From NCBI RefSeq assembly GCF_035982055.1, contig NZ_CP108427.1, forward strand, positions 4,030,001 through 4,094,000: 64,000 nucleotides of DNA, in the 5' to 3' direction. The notes under the pieces are model-generated. The model was not told the origin of the DNA and searched no databases. It saw only the letters and a program-made list of their open reading frames with translations. A program made the translations under genes and the position numbers. This DNA comes from Streptomyces sp. NBC_01288 (GTDB lineage: Bacteria > Actinomycetota > Actinomycetes > Streptomycetales > Streptomycetaceae). Below are positions 1-7,685 of the stretch, in pieces (the first letter of the stretch is position 1; every line of letters begins with the position of its first letter).

Positions 1-538
1 GCCCGCGCAGCACACCGTAGGTGCCGTATCCGACGGTCCCGACGGCCGCGGCGGCGGCCGCGCCTCCGACGACACGGGAGACGAAGAGCCGACGGGAGGG
101 GACGGAGAGCGGACCACTGCCCTGCGGCTCTTCAGGGGCCGTTTCAGAGGCTTCTTCCGGGGCTGTGGCGGAGACCGGGGCCTCACGCTCCTCCACGGCC
201 GTCCCGGGCCGCCCGCGCCGTTCGAGGAGCCGGCGCAGCAGCGGCCGTAGGACCTCGCCCGCGAGGACGGCCAGCAGGAGGTAGATCGCGAGGGCCATCC
301 ACAGGAAGCCGGGCCAGCCCAGGGCCTGTTGGAGCCAGAAGGGCGCGCCGCCCCGTTCGGCGGCCAGGGCCGCGATCATCAGGACCGGGCCGGCGACGAG
401 CACGGCCGTGCCGGTGACGCGGGCGGGACCCCACGCGCGCGTGGTGTCGCGGACGAGGCGGCGCCAGACGTACCAGTGCCCGCCGCCGAGGACGGCGACC
501 GCGACCAGGGCGACGAGAGCGATGACGACGACGGCCAC
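1..538 (-). CDS. Multi-TM membrane protein, N-terminal part only (probable membrane metallophosphoesterase)
   Basis: The reading frame starts at a GTG at 538-536 and runs off the left edge of the window, so only about 179 residues are visible. They show a membrane helix at about residues 2-18, helices near 42-60 and 77-95, an acidic Ala/Glu/Pro-rich linker, and then a Ser-Arg-Arg stretch (SRRLFVSR) leading into another hydrophobic, Ala-rich segment. The catalytic domain is outside the window. I infer a metallophosphoesterase only because Streptomyces usually carries one next to the small membrane gene that follows. It starts 4 bases after the stop codon of that gene, so the two are probably co-transcribed. 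Confidence 0.6.
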   Translation of the reverse strand, partial: MAVVVIALVALVAVAVLGGGHWYVWRRLVRDTTRAWGPARVTGTAVLVAGPVLMIAALAAERGGAPFWLQQALGWPGFLWMALAIYLLLAVLAGEVLRPLLRRLLERRGRPGTAVEEREAPVSATAPEEASETAPEEPQGSGPLSVPSRRLFVSRVVGGAAAAAAVGTVGYGTYGVLRG

Positions 539-542
539 TTCT

Positions 543-782
543 CTATGACGTCTCGCGCAGTGCGCGCAGTCCACGCAACCCGAGGCCCCCGATGACCGTC
601 CCCAATACGAAGGAGACGATGGCGAGGGTCAGGTGCACCCAGAAGTACGCCGTCGGGTGGCCGTCGTCGAAGGCCAGTCCGCTGCTGTCCGCTACGAGGT
701 TTTTGACGAAAGTGACCCAGATGACCCAGCTCCACACCCCGAAGGCGAGCAGGAACCAGGAGACGGGGCGGCTGAGCTTCAT
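543..782 (-). CDS. Small two-helix membrane protein (SCO4848 family)
   Basis: A 79-residue protein starting MKLSRPVSWF. Two hydrophobic helices (about 7-26 and 47-70) flank a short polar loop, so it is almost all membrane. The ATG at 782-780 is favoured over longer in-frame starts because it begins directly before the first helix. The family is conserved beside the neighbouring carboxypeptidase in Streptomyces but has no assigned function. It is divergent from the carboxypeptidase gene and ends 4 bases before the GTG of the membrane protein downstream, which suggests a two-gene transcript. Confidence 0.75.
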   Translation of the reverse strand: MKLSRPVSWFLLAFGVWSWVIWVTFVKNLVADSSGLAFDDGHPTAYFWVHLTLAIVSFVLGTVIGGLGLRGLRALRETS

Positions 783-873
783 GAGTCCAGTATCGCCGTC
801 GTCCCCGGGGGCCCGTGTCCGGGGTGGGGCCGGTGACGGGACTTCGGGTCCCCCGGCATGTACGTTCTCGTCC

Positions 874-2208
874 GTGCCCGCTCCACTGCAGACCATCAGG
901 CGACCCCTGCTGGTGCTTTCCGCCGCCCTGTCGTCCCTCGCGCTCACCGCGCCCGTCGCCCTCGCGGCCCCGAGTCCGACGCCCACCCCGACCGCGACTC
1001 CGAGTTCGTCGGCGAGTTCGTCGGCCGGTTCGTCGGCGACTCCTGCGGCCACTCCCCCGGCGAACATGTCGTCGGTGGGCGGCACCCGGCTCGGCCAAGC
1101 GGGGACGCAGGTCAATCTGACGTCCGGGGTCCCGGTGCTGCCGAAGGACGTCACCGCACGGTCGTGGATCGTGAGCGACGCCGAGTCGGGCGCGGTGCTC
1201 GCCTCGCACAACGCGCACTGGCGGCTGCCTCCGGCGAGCACCCTGAAGATGCTGTTCGCGGACACCGTGCTGCCGAAGTTCCCGAAGACGACCGAGCACA
1301 AGGTCGTCGCGTCCGACCTGGCCGGCATGGGCACCGGTTCGAGCCTGGTCGGGATAAAGGAGGGCGAGAGCTACACGGTGCACGATCTGTGGCTCGGTGT
1401 CTTCCTGCGCTCCGGCAACGACGCGGTGCACGTCCTGTCCCACATGAACGGGGGCGTCGCCAAGACCGTCTCCGACATGAACGCGCACGCCCAGGACCTC
1501 CAGGCGCTGGACACGCGCGTGGTGACGCCGGACGGCTACGACGAGCCGGGGCAGGTCTCGTCGGCGTACGACCTGACGCTGTTCGCGCGCTCCGGGCTTC
1601 AGAAGAAGGACTTCCGGGAGTACTGCTCGACGGTGAGCGCGAAGTTCCCGGGCGAGACGACGAAGAAGAAGGGCAAGTCGGTCCGCGGGACCTTCGACAT
1701 CCAGAACACCAACCGGCTGCTGAGCGGCGACTCGGACGTCTCGGTGTACCCGGGCATCGCGGGCGTCAAGAACGGCAACACCACCAACGCGGGCGCGACC
1801 TTCACCGGCGTCGCCGAGCGCAACGGCAAGGTGCTGCTGGTGACGGTCATGAACCCGGAGAAGGCCGAGCACAACGAGGTCTACAAGGAGGCCGCGAAAA
1901 TCCTCGACTGGGGCTTCCAGGCGGACGGGAAGGTGCAGCCGGTGGGTGAGCTGGTCGCGCCCAAGAACGTCCCGCAGGCGAGCGCACAGCCGGGTGCGAC
2001 GGCCACCGGGGAAGCGGGCGGCGACACGTCCACGAAGCCGAGCGCCGGCGGTTCGGCCTCGGCGTCGGCCGCGGAGGAGGACAGTTCGAGCGGGGTCGGG
2101 ATCGCGCTCGCGGTCACCGGCGGGCTGCTCGTGCTGCTCGCGGCCGGGGTCTTCCTCGTCAACCGGCGCTGGCCGCTGCCGGATCTGGTCCGGCGCCGTC
2201 GTCCCTGA
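874..2208 (+). CDS. D-alanyl-D-alanine carboxypeptidase (PBP5/DacA-like, S11 peptidase)
   Basis: A DD-carboxypeptidase trims the terminal D-Ala of peptidoglycan stem peptides outside the membrane. From a GTG at 874 the product is 444 residues: a signal peptide (about 9-32), a Ser/Pro/Thr-rich linker, and the S11 peptidase domain with STLK (122-125, nucleophile Ser and Lys) and SGN (180-182). The third motif, normally KTG, reads KNG (299-301). The C-terminus has a Ser-rich linker, one membrane helix and an Arg-rich tail, so the enzyme is membrane anchored. A longer frame reaches back to 592, but it would put about 94 atypical residues before the signal peptide. Its last 50 bases overlap the convergent BrkB-type gene. 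Confidence 0.9.
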   Translation: MPAPLQTIRRPLLVLSAALSSLALTAPVALAAPSPTPTPTATPSSSASSSAGSSATPAATPPANMSSVGGTRLGQAGTQVNLTSGVPVLPKDVTARSWIVSDAESGAVLASHNAHWRLPPASTLKMLFADTVLPKFPKTTEHKVVASDLAGMGTGSSLVGIKEGESYTVHDLWLGVFLRSGNDAVHVLSHMNGGVAKTVSDMNAHAQDLQALDTRVVTPDGYDEPGQVSSAYDLTLFARSGLQKKDFREYCSTVSAKFPGETTKKKGKSVRGTFDIQNTNRLLSGDSDVSVYPGIAGVKNGNTTNAGATFTGVAERNGKVLLVTVMNPEKAEHNEVYKEAAKILDWGFQADGKVQPVGELVAPKNVPQASAQPGATATGEAGGDTSTKPSAGGSASASAAEEDSSSGVGIALAVTGGLLVLLAAGVFLVNRRWPLPDLVRRRRP

Positions 2209-3109
2209 CCTTGGGGTTCTCGGTCTCGTCGGCCGGGTCGTACGCGTCGTCCTCGGGGTCCCCCTTGCTCGGCGTCGCCGTCCAGGCGGCGCAGAACAGG
2301 ACCAGCTTCGAGGTGAAGTTCATCCACAGCAGCAGCGCCACGGGGACGCCGAACGCGCCGTACATGCTCTTCGCGGCGACGCCCTGGATGTAGCCGCTGA
2401 GCAGCAGCTTCAGCAGTTCGAAGCCGACGGCGCCGATCAGCGCGGCCACCAGGAGCCGGCGGCGCGGGGGTTCGACGCCGGGCAGCAGCGTCAGGACGTA
2501 CAGCAGAAGCAGGAAGTCGACGAACACGGCGACGCCGAACGCGGCGACGCGCAGCAGGATCCCGCCCCAGCCGCCCTGCACCAGGCCCAGTTCGCGGCTG
2601 ATCCAGTCGACCAGGGCGGAGGCGACCGTGGAGATGGCGATCGTGGCGAGGACGGCGCCGCCCAGGCCGATCAGCACTCCGGTGTCGATGAGTTTGCGCA
2701 GCAGGGGGTTCTCGTCGCGGTCGGGCAGCTCCCACACCGCGCGCAGGCACTCCCGCATCGAGCCGACCCAGCCGATGCCGGTGAACAGCAGGACGGCACC
2801 GGCGATGAGACCGATGGTGCCCGCGTTGTCCACCAGGGAACCGATGTTGAGCTGCTCGGAGATGCCGGGGACCTGCTCGGCGATCTTGTCCTGAAGCTGG
2901 TGCTGCTGGTCGGTGCTGAGAGTGGCGGCGGCGATCGCGGCAGCCACGGTCAGCAGCGGGAACAGCGCGATGAAGCTGATGAACGTCATCGCGGCGGCCA
3001 GCTGCGACCACTTCACCCGGTCCAGCCGCTCGTACGACCGCCACGCGTGCGTGAGCATCACGCGCGCCACCAGCGGCCCGATGACGGGGAGCTTCTTCAG
3101 CCAGTCCAT
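2159..3109 (-). CDS. YihY/BrkB family integral membrane protein
   Basis: A 316-residue membrane protein starting MDWLKKLPVIG. After a short N-terminal amphipathic region it has about six transmembrane helices and the family's typical segments: an early AAAMTFISFIALFPLL helix, a central polar loop, and a late LLLWMNFTSKLVLFCAAW helix. The C-terminal tail is acidic and Pro-rich. Members were once called 'ribonuclease BN' in error; the real role is unknown, possibly transport or envelope. The ATG at 3109 is preferred to an in-frame start 18 codons upstream, whose extra residues look non-coding. The 3' end overlaps the carboxypeptidase gene by 50 bases, convergently. Confidence 0.88.
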   Translation of the reverse strand: MDWLKKLPVIGPLVARVMLTHAWRSYERLDRVKWSQLAAAMTFISFIALFPLLTVAAAIAAATLSTDQQHQLQDKIAEQVPGISEQLNIGSLVDNAGTIGLIAGAVLLFTGIGWVGSMRECLRAVWELPDRDENPLLRKLIDTGVLIGLGGAVLATIAISTVASALVDWISRELGLVQGGWGGILLRVAAFGVAVFVDFLLLLYVLTLLPGVEPPRRRLLVAALIGAVGFELLKLLLSGYIQGVAAKSMYGAFGVPVALLLWMNFTSKLVLFCAAWTATPSKGDPEDDAYDPADETENPKVRDDGAGPDPAAASAG

Positions 3110-3269
3110 GATCCGATTCTGCCCTCCTCCGGGGAGACCGATGTGCGGGTACCCCACAAACACGCGCGCGTGCCGTCATCGTCGGCGGCATCCGATTAAT
3201 CGCCCATTTCAGGGAGGGGGTCGATGCCGCACAACTGAACGCCCATAGCGGGACGATACGGTCACCCGC

Positions 3270-4013
3270 ATGCGTCCTCCACAGTCCCTCCTTGTCCTCG
3301 GCGGTACCTCAGAGATCGCGTTGGCCACCGCCCGCCGGATGATCGCGCGGCGCACCCGCACGGTGTGGCTGGCGGGCCGTCCGTCGCCCGCCCTGGAGAG
3401 TGCCGCTTCGGAACTGCGTGTCCTGGGGGCCGACGTCCACACCGTCGCCTTCGACGCACTCGACCCCGATTCCCACGAGACCGTGCTCGGCAAGGTCTTC
3501 GCGGAGGGCGACGTCGACATGGTCCTGCTCGCCTTCGGCATCCTCGGCGACCAGGCGCGGGACGAGCGCGAACCGGCCGCCGCGGTGCGGGTCGCGCGGA
3601 CCAACTACATCGGTGCCGTCTCGGCCGGCCTGGTCAGCGCGCGGGCGCTTCAGACCCAGGAGCACGGCTCCCTGGTGGTGCTCTCCTCGGTCGCCGGCGA
3701 ACGGGCCCGCCGCGCGGACTTCATCTACGGCTCCAGCAAGGCCGGCCTGGACACGTTCACCCAGGGGCTGGGCGACGCGCTGCACGGCACGGGCGTGCAC
3801 GTCATGGTCGTACGCCCGGGGTTCGTACGGTCGAAGAAGACGGCCGGTCCGGAGAAGGCGCCCTTCGCGACGACTCCGGAAGCCGTCGCCACGGCCATCG
3901 AACTGGGCCTGCGCCGAGGCTCGGAGGCCGTCTGGGTGCCCGGGACGCTGCGCGTGGTGATGTCGGCGCTGCGGCACACGCCGCGGGCGCTGTTCCGGCG
4001 ACTGACGGTCTGA
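3270..4013 (+). CDS. SDR oxidoreductase, DprE2-like (decaprenylphosphoryl-2-keto-ribose reductase type)
   Basis: A 247-residue short-chain dehydrogenase. The nucleotide-binding motif is LGGTSEIA (about 9-16) rather than the usual GxxxGIG, a form typical of DprE2. The catalytic Ser (VVLSSVAGE) and the Tyr/Lys pair (YGSSKAG) are present. DprE2 acts with the FAD enzyme DprE1 to epimerise decaprenylphosphoryl ribose to arabinose for the cell wall. No DprE1 is in the window, and Streptomyces lacks mycobacterial arabinogalactan, so the true substrate is open. No clear ribosome site precedes the ATG, so it may be read from a very short leader. It appears monocistronic. Confidence 0.8.
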   Translation: MRPPQSLLVLGGTSEIALATARRMIARRTRTVWLAGRPSPALESAASELRVLGADVHTVAFDALDPDSHETVLGKVFAEGDVDMVLLAFGILGDQARDEREPAAAVRVARTNYIGAVSAGLVSARALQTQEHGSLVVLSSVAGERARRADFIYGSSKAGLDTFTQGLGDALHGTGVHVMVVRPGFVRSKKTAGPEKAPFATTPEAVATAIELGLRRGSEAVWVPGTLRVVMSALRHTPRALFRRLTV

Positions 4014-4060
4014 CCCCGCGCGCCCAGGTCGTGTCCGGCCCAGTGGCTGTCGTGTCCGGC

Positions 4061-4639
4061 CTAGTGGCTGGGGATCGTGCCGCGTTCGGTGTGGGCCGCC
4101 TGGGGCGGTACGACGGCTCCTCCGAAGGCGAACTCGCGGAGCTTGCGCCAGACGCCGTCGGGGCCCTGCTCGTAGAGCGCGAAGGCGGTGCACGACCACT
4201 CCGCGCGGTAGTCGGCGAGCGCTTCGAAGGCGCGGTCCATCAGCTCGTCGTCGATGCCGTGCGCCACGGTGACGTGCGGGTGGTACGGGAAGTGCAGGTC
4301 GCGTGCCACGGGCCCGGAGGCGTCGCGGATCTGCTTCTGGAGCCAGGTGCAGGCGGAAGCGCCCTCGACGACCTGGACGTAGACGACCGGGGACAGCGGC
4401 CGGAAGGTCCCGGTGCCGGACAGACGCATCGGGAACGGGCGCCCGGCGGCGGCGACATCGACCAGGTGTGCCTCGATCGCGGGCAGTTGCGAGGCGTCCA
4501 CCTCGGTCGGCGGCACCAGCGTGACGTGCGTGGGAATGCCGTGAGCCGCGGCGTCGCCGAAGCCCGCGCGCCGCTCCTGGAGCAGGCTGCCGTGAGGCTC
4601 CGGGACCGCGATCGACACACCGATCGTTACGGTCCCCAC
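4061..4639 (-). CDS. 2'-5' RNA ligase / LigT-like phosphoesterase
   Basis: A 192-residue protein of the 2H phosphoesterase superfamily. It carries the two defining HxT motifs, THVTLVPP in the N-terminal half and PHVTVAHG in the C-terminal half. Family members ligate RNA or hydrolyse cyclic phosphates; the cellular substrate here is unknown. I chose the GTG at 4639 because AGGAG lies about 6 bases upstream of it; a longer frame extends to 4738 but has no comparable site. The C-terminal 30 residues (GGAVVPPQAAHTERG) are probably disordered. Confidence 0.82.
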   Translation of the reverse strand: MGTVTIGVSIAVPEPHGSLLQERRAGFGDAAAHGIPTHVTLVPPTEVDASQLPAIEAHLVDVAAAGRPFPMRLSGTGTFRPLSPVVYVQVVEGASACTWLQKQIRDASGPVARDLHFPYHPHVTVAHGIDDELMDRAFEALADYRAEWSCTAFALYEQGPDGVWRKLREFAFGGAVVPPQAAHTERGTIPSH

Positions 4640-4826
4640 GTCGTCTCCTGTCGTCCTGTCGGTGGTCCTGATGGCGGTCTTCATAGTGAGCGGGGGCGGC
4701 CACGCGCGCGGCCACCCGGCTATCGACTGTACGGCCACACCTGAGTTGTGGGCAGGCGCAACCGTAGTGATGTGCAGCGCTCTGTCCAGTGGTACGTCAG
4801 TCGGTACTACGGTGCGGTCGCACGCC

Positions 4827-5840
4827 TCAGTGCTTGGCGGGCAGGAAGCCGACCCGGTCGTACGTCTGGGCGAGGGTCTCGGCCGCGACGGCTCGCGCCT
4901 TCTCCGCGCCCTTGGCCAGGATCGAGTCGAGCGTCTCCGGGTCGTCCAGATATTGCTCGGTGCGCTCCCTGAAGGGCGTCACGAACTCGACCATGACCTC
5001 GGCCAGGTCCGTCTTGAGCGCACCGTAGCCCTTGCCCTCGTACCTCTGCTCCAGTTCCGGGATTCCGGTGCCGGTGAGGGTCGAGTAGATGGTGAGCAGG
5101 TTGCTGACGCCCGGCTTGTGCTCCGCGTCGTAGCGGATCACGGTGTCCGTGTCGGTGACCGCGCTCTTGACCTTCTTGGCGGTCGCCTTCGGGTCGTCGA
5201 GGAGGTTGATGAGGCCCTTCGGAGTCGACGCCGACTTGCTCATCTTGATCGACGGGTCCTGAAGGTCGTAGATCTTCGCCGTCTCCTTGAGGATGTACGG
5301 CTTCGGGATCGTGAAGGTCTCGCCGAAGCGGCCGTTGAAGCGCTCGGCGAGGTCGCGGGTCAGCTCGATGTGCTGGCGCTGGTCCTCGCCGACCGGCACC
5401 TCGTGCGCCTGGTACAGCAGGATGTCGGCGACCTGGAGGATCGGGTACGTGAACAGGCCGACGCTGGCACGGTCGGCTCCCTGCTTGGCGGACTTGTCCT
5501 TGAACTGGGTCATGCGGGCCGCCTCACCGAAGCCGGTCAGGCAGTTCATGACCCAGGCGAGCTGGGCGTGCTCGGGGACATGGCTCTGGACGAAGAGCGT
5601 GCAGCGCTCCGGGTCGAGCCCGGCGGCCAGCAGCTGTGCGGTGGCGAGCCGGGTGTTGGCGCGCAGGTCCGCCGGGTCCTGCGGGACCGTGATCGCGTGC
5701 AGGTCGACGACCATGTAGAACGCGTCGTGGGACTCCTGGAGGGCCACCCACTGGCGGACGGCGCCGAGGTAGTTGCCGAGGTGGAACGAGCCTGCGGTGG
5801 GCTGGATTCCGGAGAGCACGCGGGGTCGGTCTGAGGCCAT
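4827..5840 (-). CDS. trpS: Tryptophanyl-tRNA synthetase
   Basis: Charges tRNA-Trp with tryptophan in the cytoplasm. The 337-residue product has normal bacterial length. It shows the class I HIGH-type motif (GSFHLGN, residues 17-23) and KMSKS (199-203). The ATG at 5840 has GAGAGA at a workable distance; another ATG three codons upstream has almost no room for a ribosome site. From memory, S. coelicolor has two TrpRS genes, and this neighbourhood holds the housekeeping, indolmycin-sensitive copy rather than the inducible resistant one. The leader shows no T-box. The gene is divergent from the sigma factor, and the three 11-bp-phased repeats at 5894-5924 lie between them. Confidence 0.95.
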   Translation of the reverse strand: MASDRPRVLSGIQPTAGSFHLGNYLGAVRQWVALQESHDAFYMVVDLHAITVPQDPADLRANTRLATAQLLAAGLDPERCTLFVQSHVPEHAQLAWVMNCLTGFGEAARMTQFKDKSAKQGADRASVGLFTYPILQVADILLYQAHEVPVGEDQRQHIELTRDLAERFNGRFGETFTIPKPYILKETAKIYDLQDPSIKMSKSASTPKGLINLLDDPKATAKKVKSAVTDTDTVIRYDAEHKPGVSNLLTIYSTLTGTGIPELEQRYEGKGYGALKTDLAEVMVEFVTPFRERTEQYLDDPETLDSILAKGAEKARAVAAETLAQTYDRVGFLPAKH

Positions 5841-5893
5841 GTTCACCATTCTCTCAGGTCTTGGGGGCCGGTCAGAAACAGGCCCGGAGCCGG

Positions 5894-5924
5894 GTTCGGA
5901 ACTCGTTCGGAACCCGTTCGGAAG
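5894..5924. promoter_or_regulatory. Three direct repeats of GTTCGGAA, 11 bp apart
   Basis: GTTCGGAAC starts at 5894 and 5905, and GTTCGGAAG starts at 5916. The 11-bp period places all three copies on the same face of the helix. They sit in the divergent region between trpS and the sigma factor gene, just upstream of the putative sigma promoter. The arrangement suggests a binding site for an unknown regulator of one or both genes. Confidence 0.5.
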
Positions 5925-5940
5925 AGATGCGACACGGGTG

Positions 5941-5968
5941 GGAACCGATCCGGCTCGGGCGGTGTACC
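5941..5968 (+). promoter_or_regulatory. Putative autoregulated ECF sigma promoter (copy A)
   Basis: GGAACC (5941-5946) is followed, after exactly 17 bases, by GTACC (5964-5968). GGAAC is a classic ECF -35 element. The same pair with the same spacing recurs at 7600-7627 before the surface-protein genes downstream. Transcription would begin close to the GTG at 5975, so the sigma mRNA may have no leader. Confidence 0.6.
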
Positions 5969-5974
5969 AAATGT

Positions 5975-6577
5975 GTGGAGACGCGGGAGGGGGGCCGCAT
6001 CGTCGATGAGGCAGCGGTGATCGCACGCGTACGCGCCGGAGAGCCGGAGGCGTACGCGGAGTTGGTGCGGGCCCACACGGGCATCGCACTCAGGGCGGCC
6101 GCGGCACTCGGGGCGGGAGCGGACGCGGAGGACGTGGTGCAGCAGGCCTTCGTCAAGGCGTACTGCGCGCTGGGCAGGTTCCGGGACGGCGCGGCGTTCA
6201 AGCCGTGGCTGCTGTCGATCGTCGCCAATGAGACGAGGAACACAGTGCGTACGGCGGCGCGTCAGCGCACGCTCGCCGGCCGGGAGGCGGCGTTCGCGGA
6301 GGCCGAGCCGCTGATACCGGAATCGGCGGACCCTGCGGTCGCCACGCTGGAGACGGAGCGCCGCGCGGCCCTGCTCACCGCCCTGGAGCAGCTGAGCGAG
6401 GAGCACCGCCTGGTCGTGACCTACCGCTATCTCCTGGAGATGGACGAACCGGAGACGGCCCAGGCCCTGGGCTGGCCGCGCGGCACGGTGAAGTCCCGGC
6501 TGAACCGCGCGTTGCGGAAACTCGGGCGGTTGCTGCCGGATTTCCGACCTCGGGAAGGGGGTGATGAGTGTGAGTGA
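5975..6577 (+). CDS. ECF-type RNA polymerase sigma factor
   Basis: About 200 residues. Sigma region 2 is visible (YAELVRAHTG through ADAEDVVQQAFVKAYCALGRF and FKPWLLSIVANE), followed by an acidic/Ala linker and region 4 (LEQLSEEHRLVVTYRYLLEM and GWPRGTVKSRLNRALRKL). It should direct RNA polymerase to a small regulon. The start is uncertain: a GTG at 5975 lies at the expected start of transcription from copy A, with no ribosome site; a later GTG at 6017 would still keep all of region 2. The stop overlaps the start of the next membrane protein, so translation is coupled, the usual layout for sigma and anti-sigma. Confidence 0.85.
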   Translation: METREGGRIVDEAAVIARVRAGEPEAYAELVRAHTGIALRAAAALGAGADAEDVVQQAFVKAYCALGRFRDGAAFKPWLLSIVANETRNTVRTAARQRTLAGREAAFAEAEPLIPESADPAVATLETERRAALLTALEQLSEEHRLVVTYRYLLEMDEPETAQALGWPRGTVKSRLNRALRKLGRLLPDFRPREGGDECE

Positions 6578-7523
6578 CGGACGGGAGTCGTACGACGGTG
6601 AGGGCGCCGGTGCCGGTGAGGGCTCCGGACGTCGGCGGGCGGGGCGCGATGGGCACGCGGGTGCCTCCCGGTTGCCCGCGGAGCTGCGGGCGTTGGGGCG
6701 CTCGCTGGACGCGCGGGGCGGTGGTGGAGGCGAGGGCGAGGCCGCCGGGTCCGAGACGATGGTCGAGCGGGTGCTGGCGCAGATACTGGCCGAGCAGATC
6801 CCGGTCCCCGTGCCTGTGCCCGGGCCGACCGGAGTCCGGGCGCGGATGCAGGCGGTCCGGCGCTGGATGCGGCTGCGGCGGCGGGCGCTGGTGGCGGCCC
6901 TGTGCGGTGTGCTGACGGTGCTCGTGCTCACGCCTCCGGTGCGGGCGGCGGTCTTCGACTGGTTCGGCTTCGGCGGAGTCGAGGTGCGGTACGACCCGTC
7001 GGCGGTGCCCTCGGCCGGGGCCGAGGTGCCGGGGTGCGGGCGGTCGGTGACGCTGGCGCAGGCCGGTCGGCGCGCGGGGTTCGAGCCGGTGGTGCCGGAC
7101 GCGCTGGGTGTGCCGGACGCGGTGACGGTGACCGGTGAGCCGCGGGGGCGCTTTCTGGTGAGCCTGTGCTGGCGGGAGGGCGGGCACACGGTCCGGGTCG
7201 ACGAGTATCCGGCGCGGCTGGACATCGGTTTCGCCAAGACGGTGCGCGAGCCGCCGGAGTGGCTGTCGCTGGACGGGACCGTCCCTCCGGAGGGCATACA
7301 GGACCCGGCGCTGTGGTTCGCGCGACCGCATCTGCTGAGCTTCTGGCTGGTGGACGCGGACGGGGACCGCTATACGCGGGAGGAGCGGACGGCGAGGCCG
7401 ACGCTGTTGTGGACCCATGCGGTGAGGGGGGTTCCGGGCGGGGATCTGACGTTCCGTCTGGAGGGCGTGGGATCGAAGCGGCGGGCCTTGGAGATCGCGC
7501 GGTCGCTCGACGGGCGGGGGTAG
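6564..7523 (+). CDS. Single-span membrane protein, probable anti-sigma factor for the upstream sigma
   Basis: About 319 residues. A cytoplasmic N-terminal part of about 90 residues is Gly/Arg/Glu-rich; one helix (ALVAALCGVLTVLVLTP) crosses the membrane, and about 190 residues lie outside. There is no HxxxCxxC motif, so it is not a classical zinc anti-sigma. I infer the anti-sigma role from the coupled position, topology and length. The outer domain has two cysteines (PGCGRS and SLCWRE) and might sense the envelope. GGAAGGGG precedes a cluster of possible starts (GTG 6561, ATG 6564, GTG 6570); I chose 6564. Confidence 0.6.
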   Translation: MSVSDGRESYDGEGAGAGEGSGRRRAGRDGHAGASRLPAELRALGRSLDARGGGGGEGEAAGSETMVERVLAQILAEQIPVPVPVPGPTGVRARMQAVRRWMRLRRRALVAALCGVLTVLVLTPPVRAAVFDWFGFGGVEVRYDPSAVPSAGAEVPGCGRSVTLAQAGRRAGFEPVVPDALGVPDAVTVTGEPRGRFLVSLCWREGGHTVRVDEYPARLDIGFAKTVREPPEWLSLDGTVPPEGIQDPALWFARPHLLSFWLVDADGDRYTREERTARPTLLWTHAVRGVPGGDLTFRLEGVGSKRRALEIARSLDGRG

Positions 7524-7599
7524 GACGCGTTGAGCGACGGGTGTGGGTGGCGCAAGTCGTGTGAGGGGTGCGAGCAGTTCAAGCAGTGCGGGCGGAGTG

Positions 7600-7628
7600 G
7601 GAACCTCGGCGGGTCGAGCGGTGTACCA
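7600..7628 (+). promoter_or_regulatory. Putative ECF sigma promoter (copy B), target of the upstream sigma
   Basis: GGAACC (7600-7605), 17 bases, then GTACC (7623-7627). The flanks also match copy A: GTGGGAACC on the left and GCGGTGTACCA on the right are identical in both. It stands about 60 bases before the ATG of the next membrane protein, so that gene and its neighbour are likely members of the sigma regulon. Confidence 0.6.
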
Positions 7629-7685
7629 GAAGTGACAGGCGGCTCGCGGGCGGGCCGTACGGGGATCGGCTGGTTGGGGGTTCGG

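Noticed and set aside
379..1872. A long leftward open frame opposite the carboxypeptidase
   Set aside because: It is Arg/Gly/His-rich nonsense typical of high-GC antisense frames; the S11 motifs lie on the other strand.
5841..5974. A T-box or tryptophan attenuator in the trpS leader
   Set aside because: No T-box consensus and no Trp-rich leader peptide; only the phased GTTCGGAA repeats are present.
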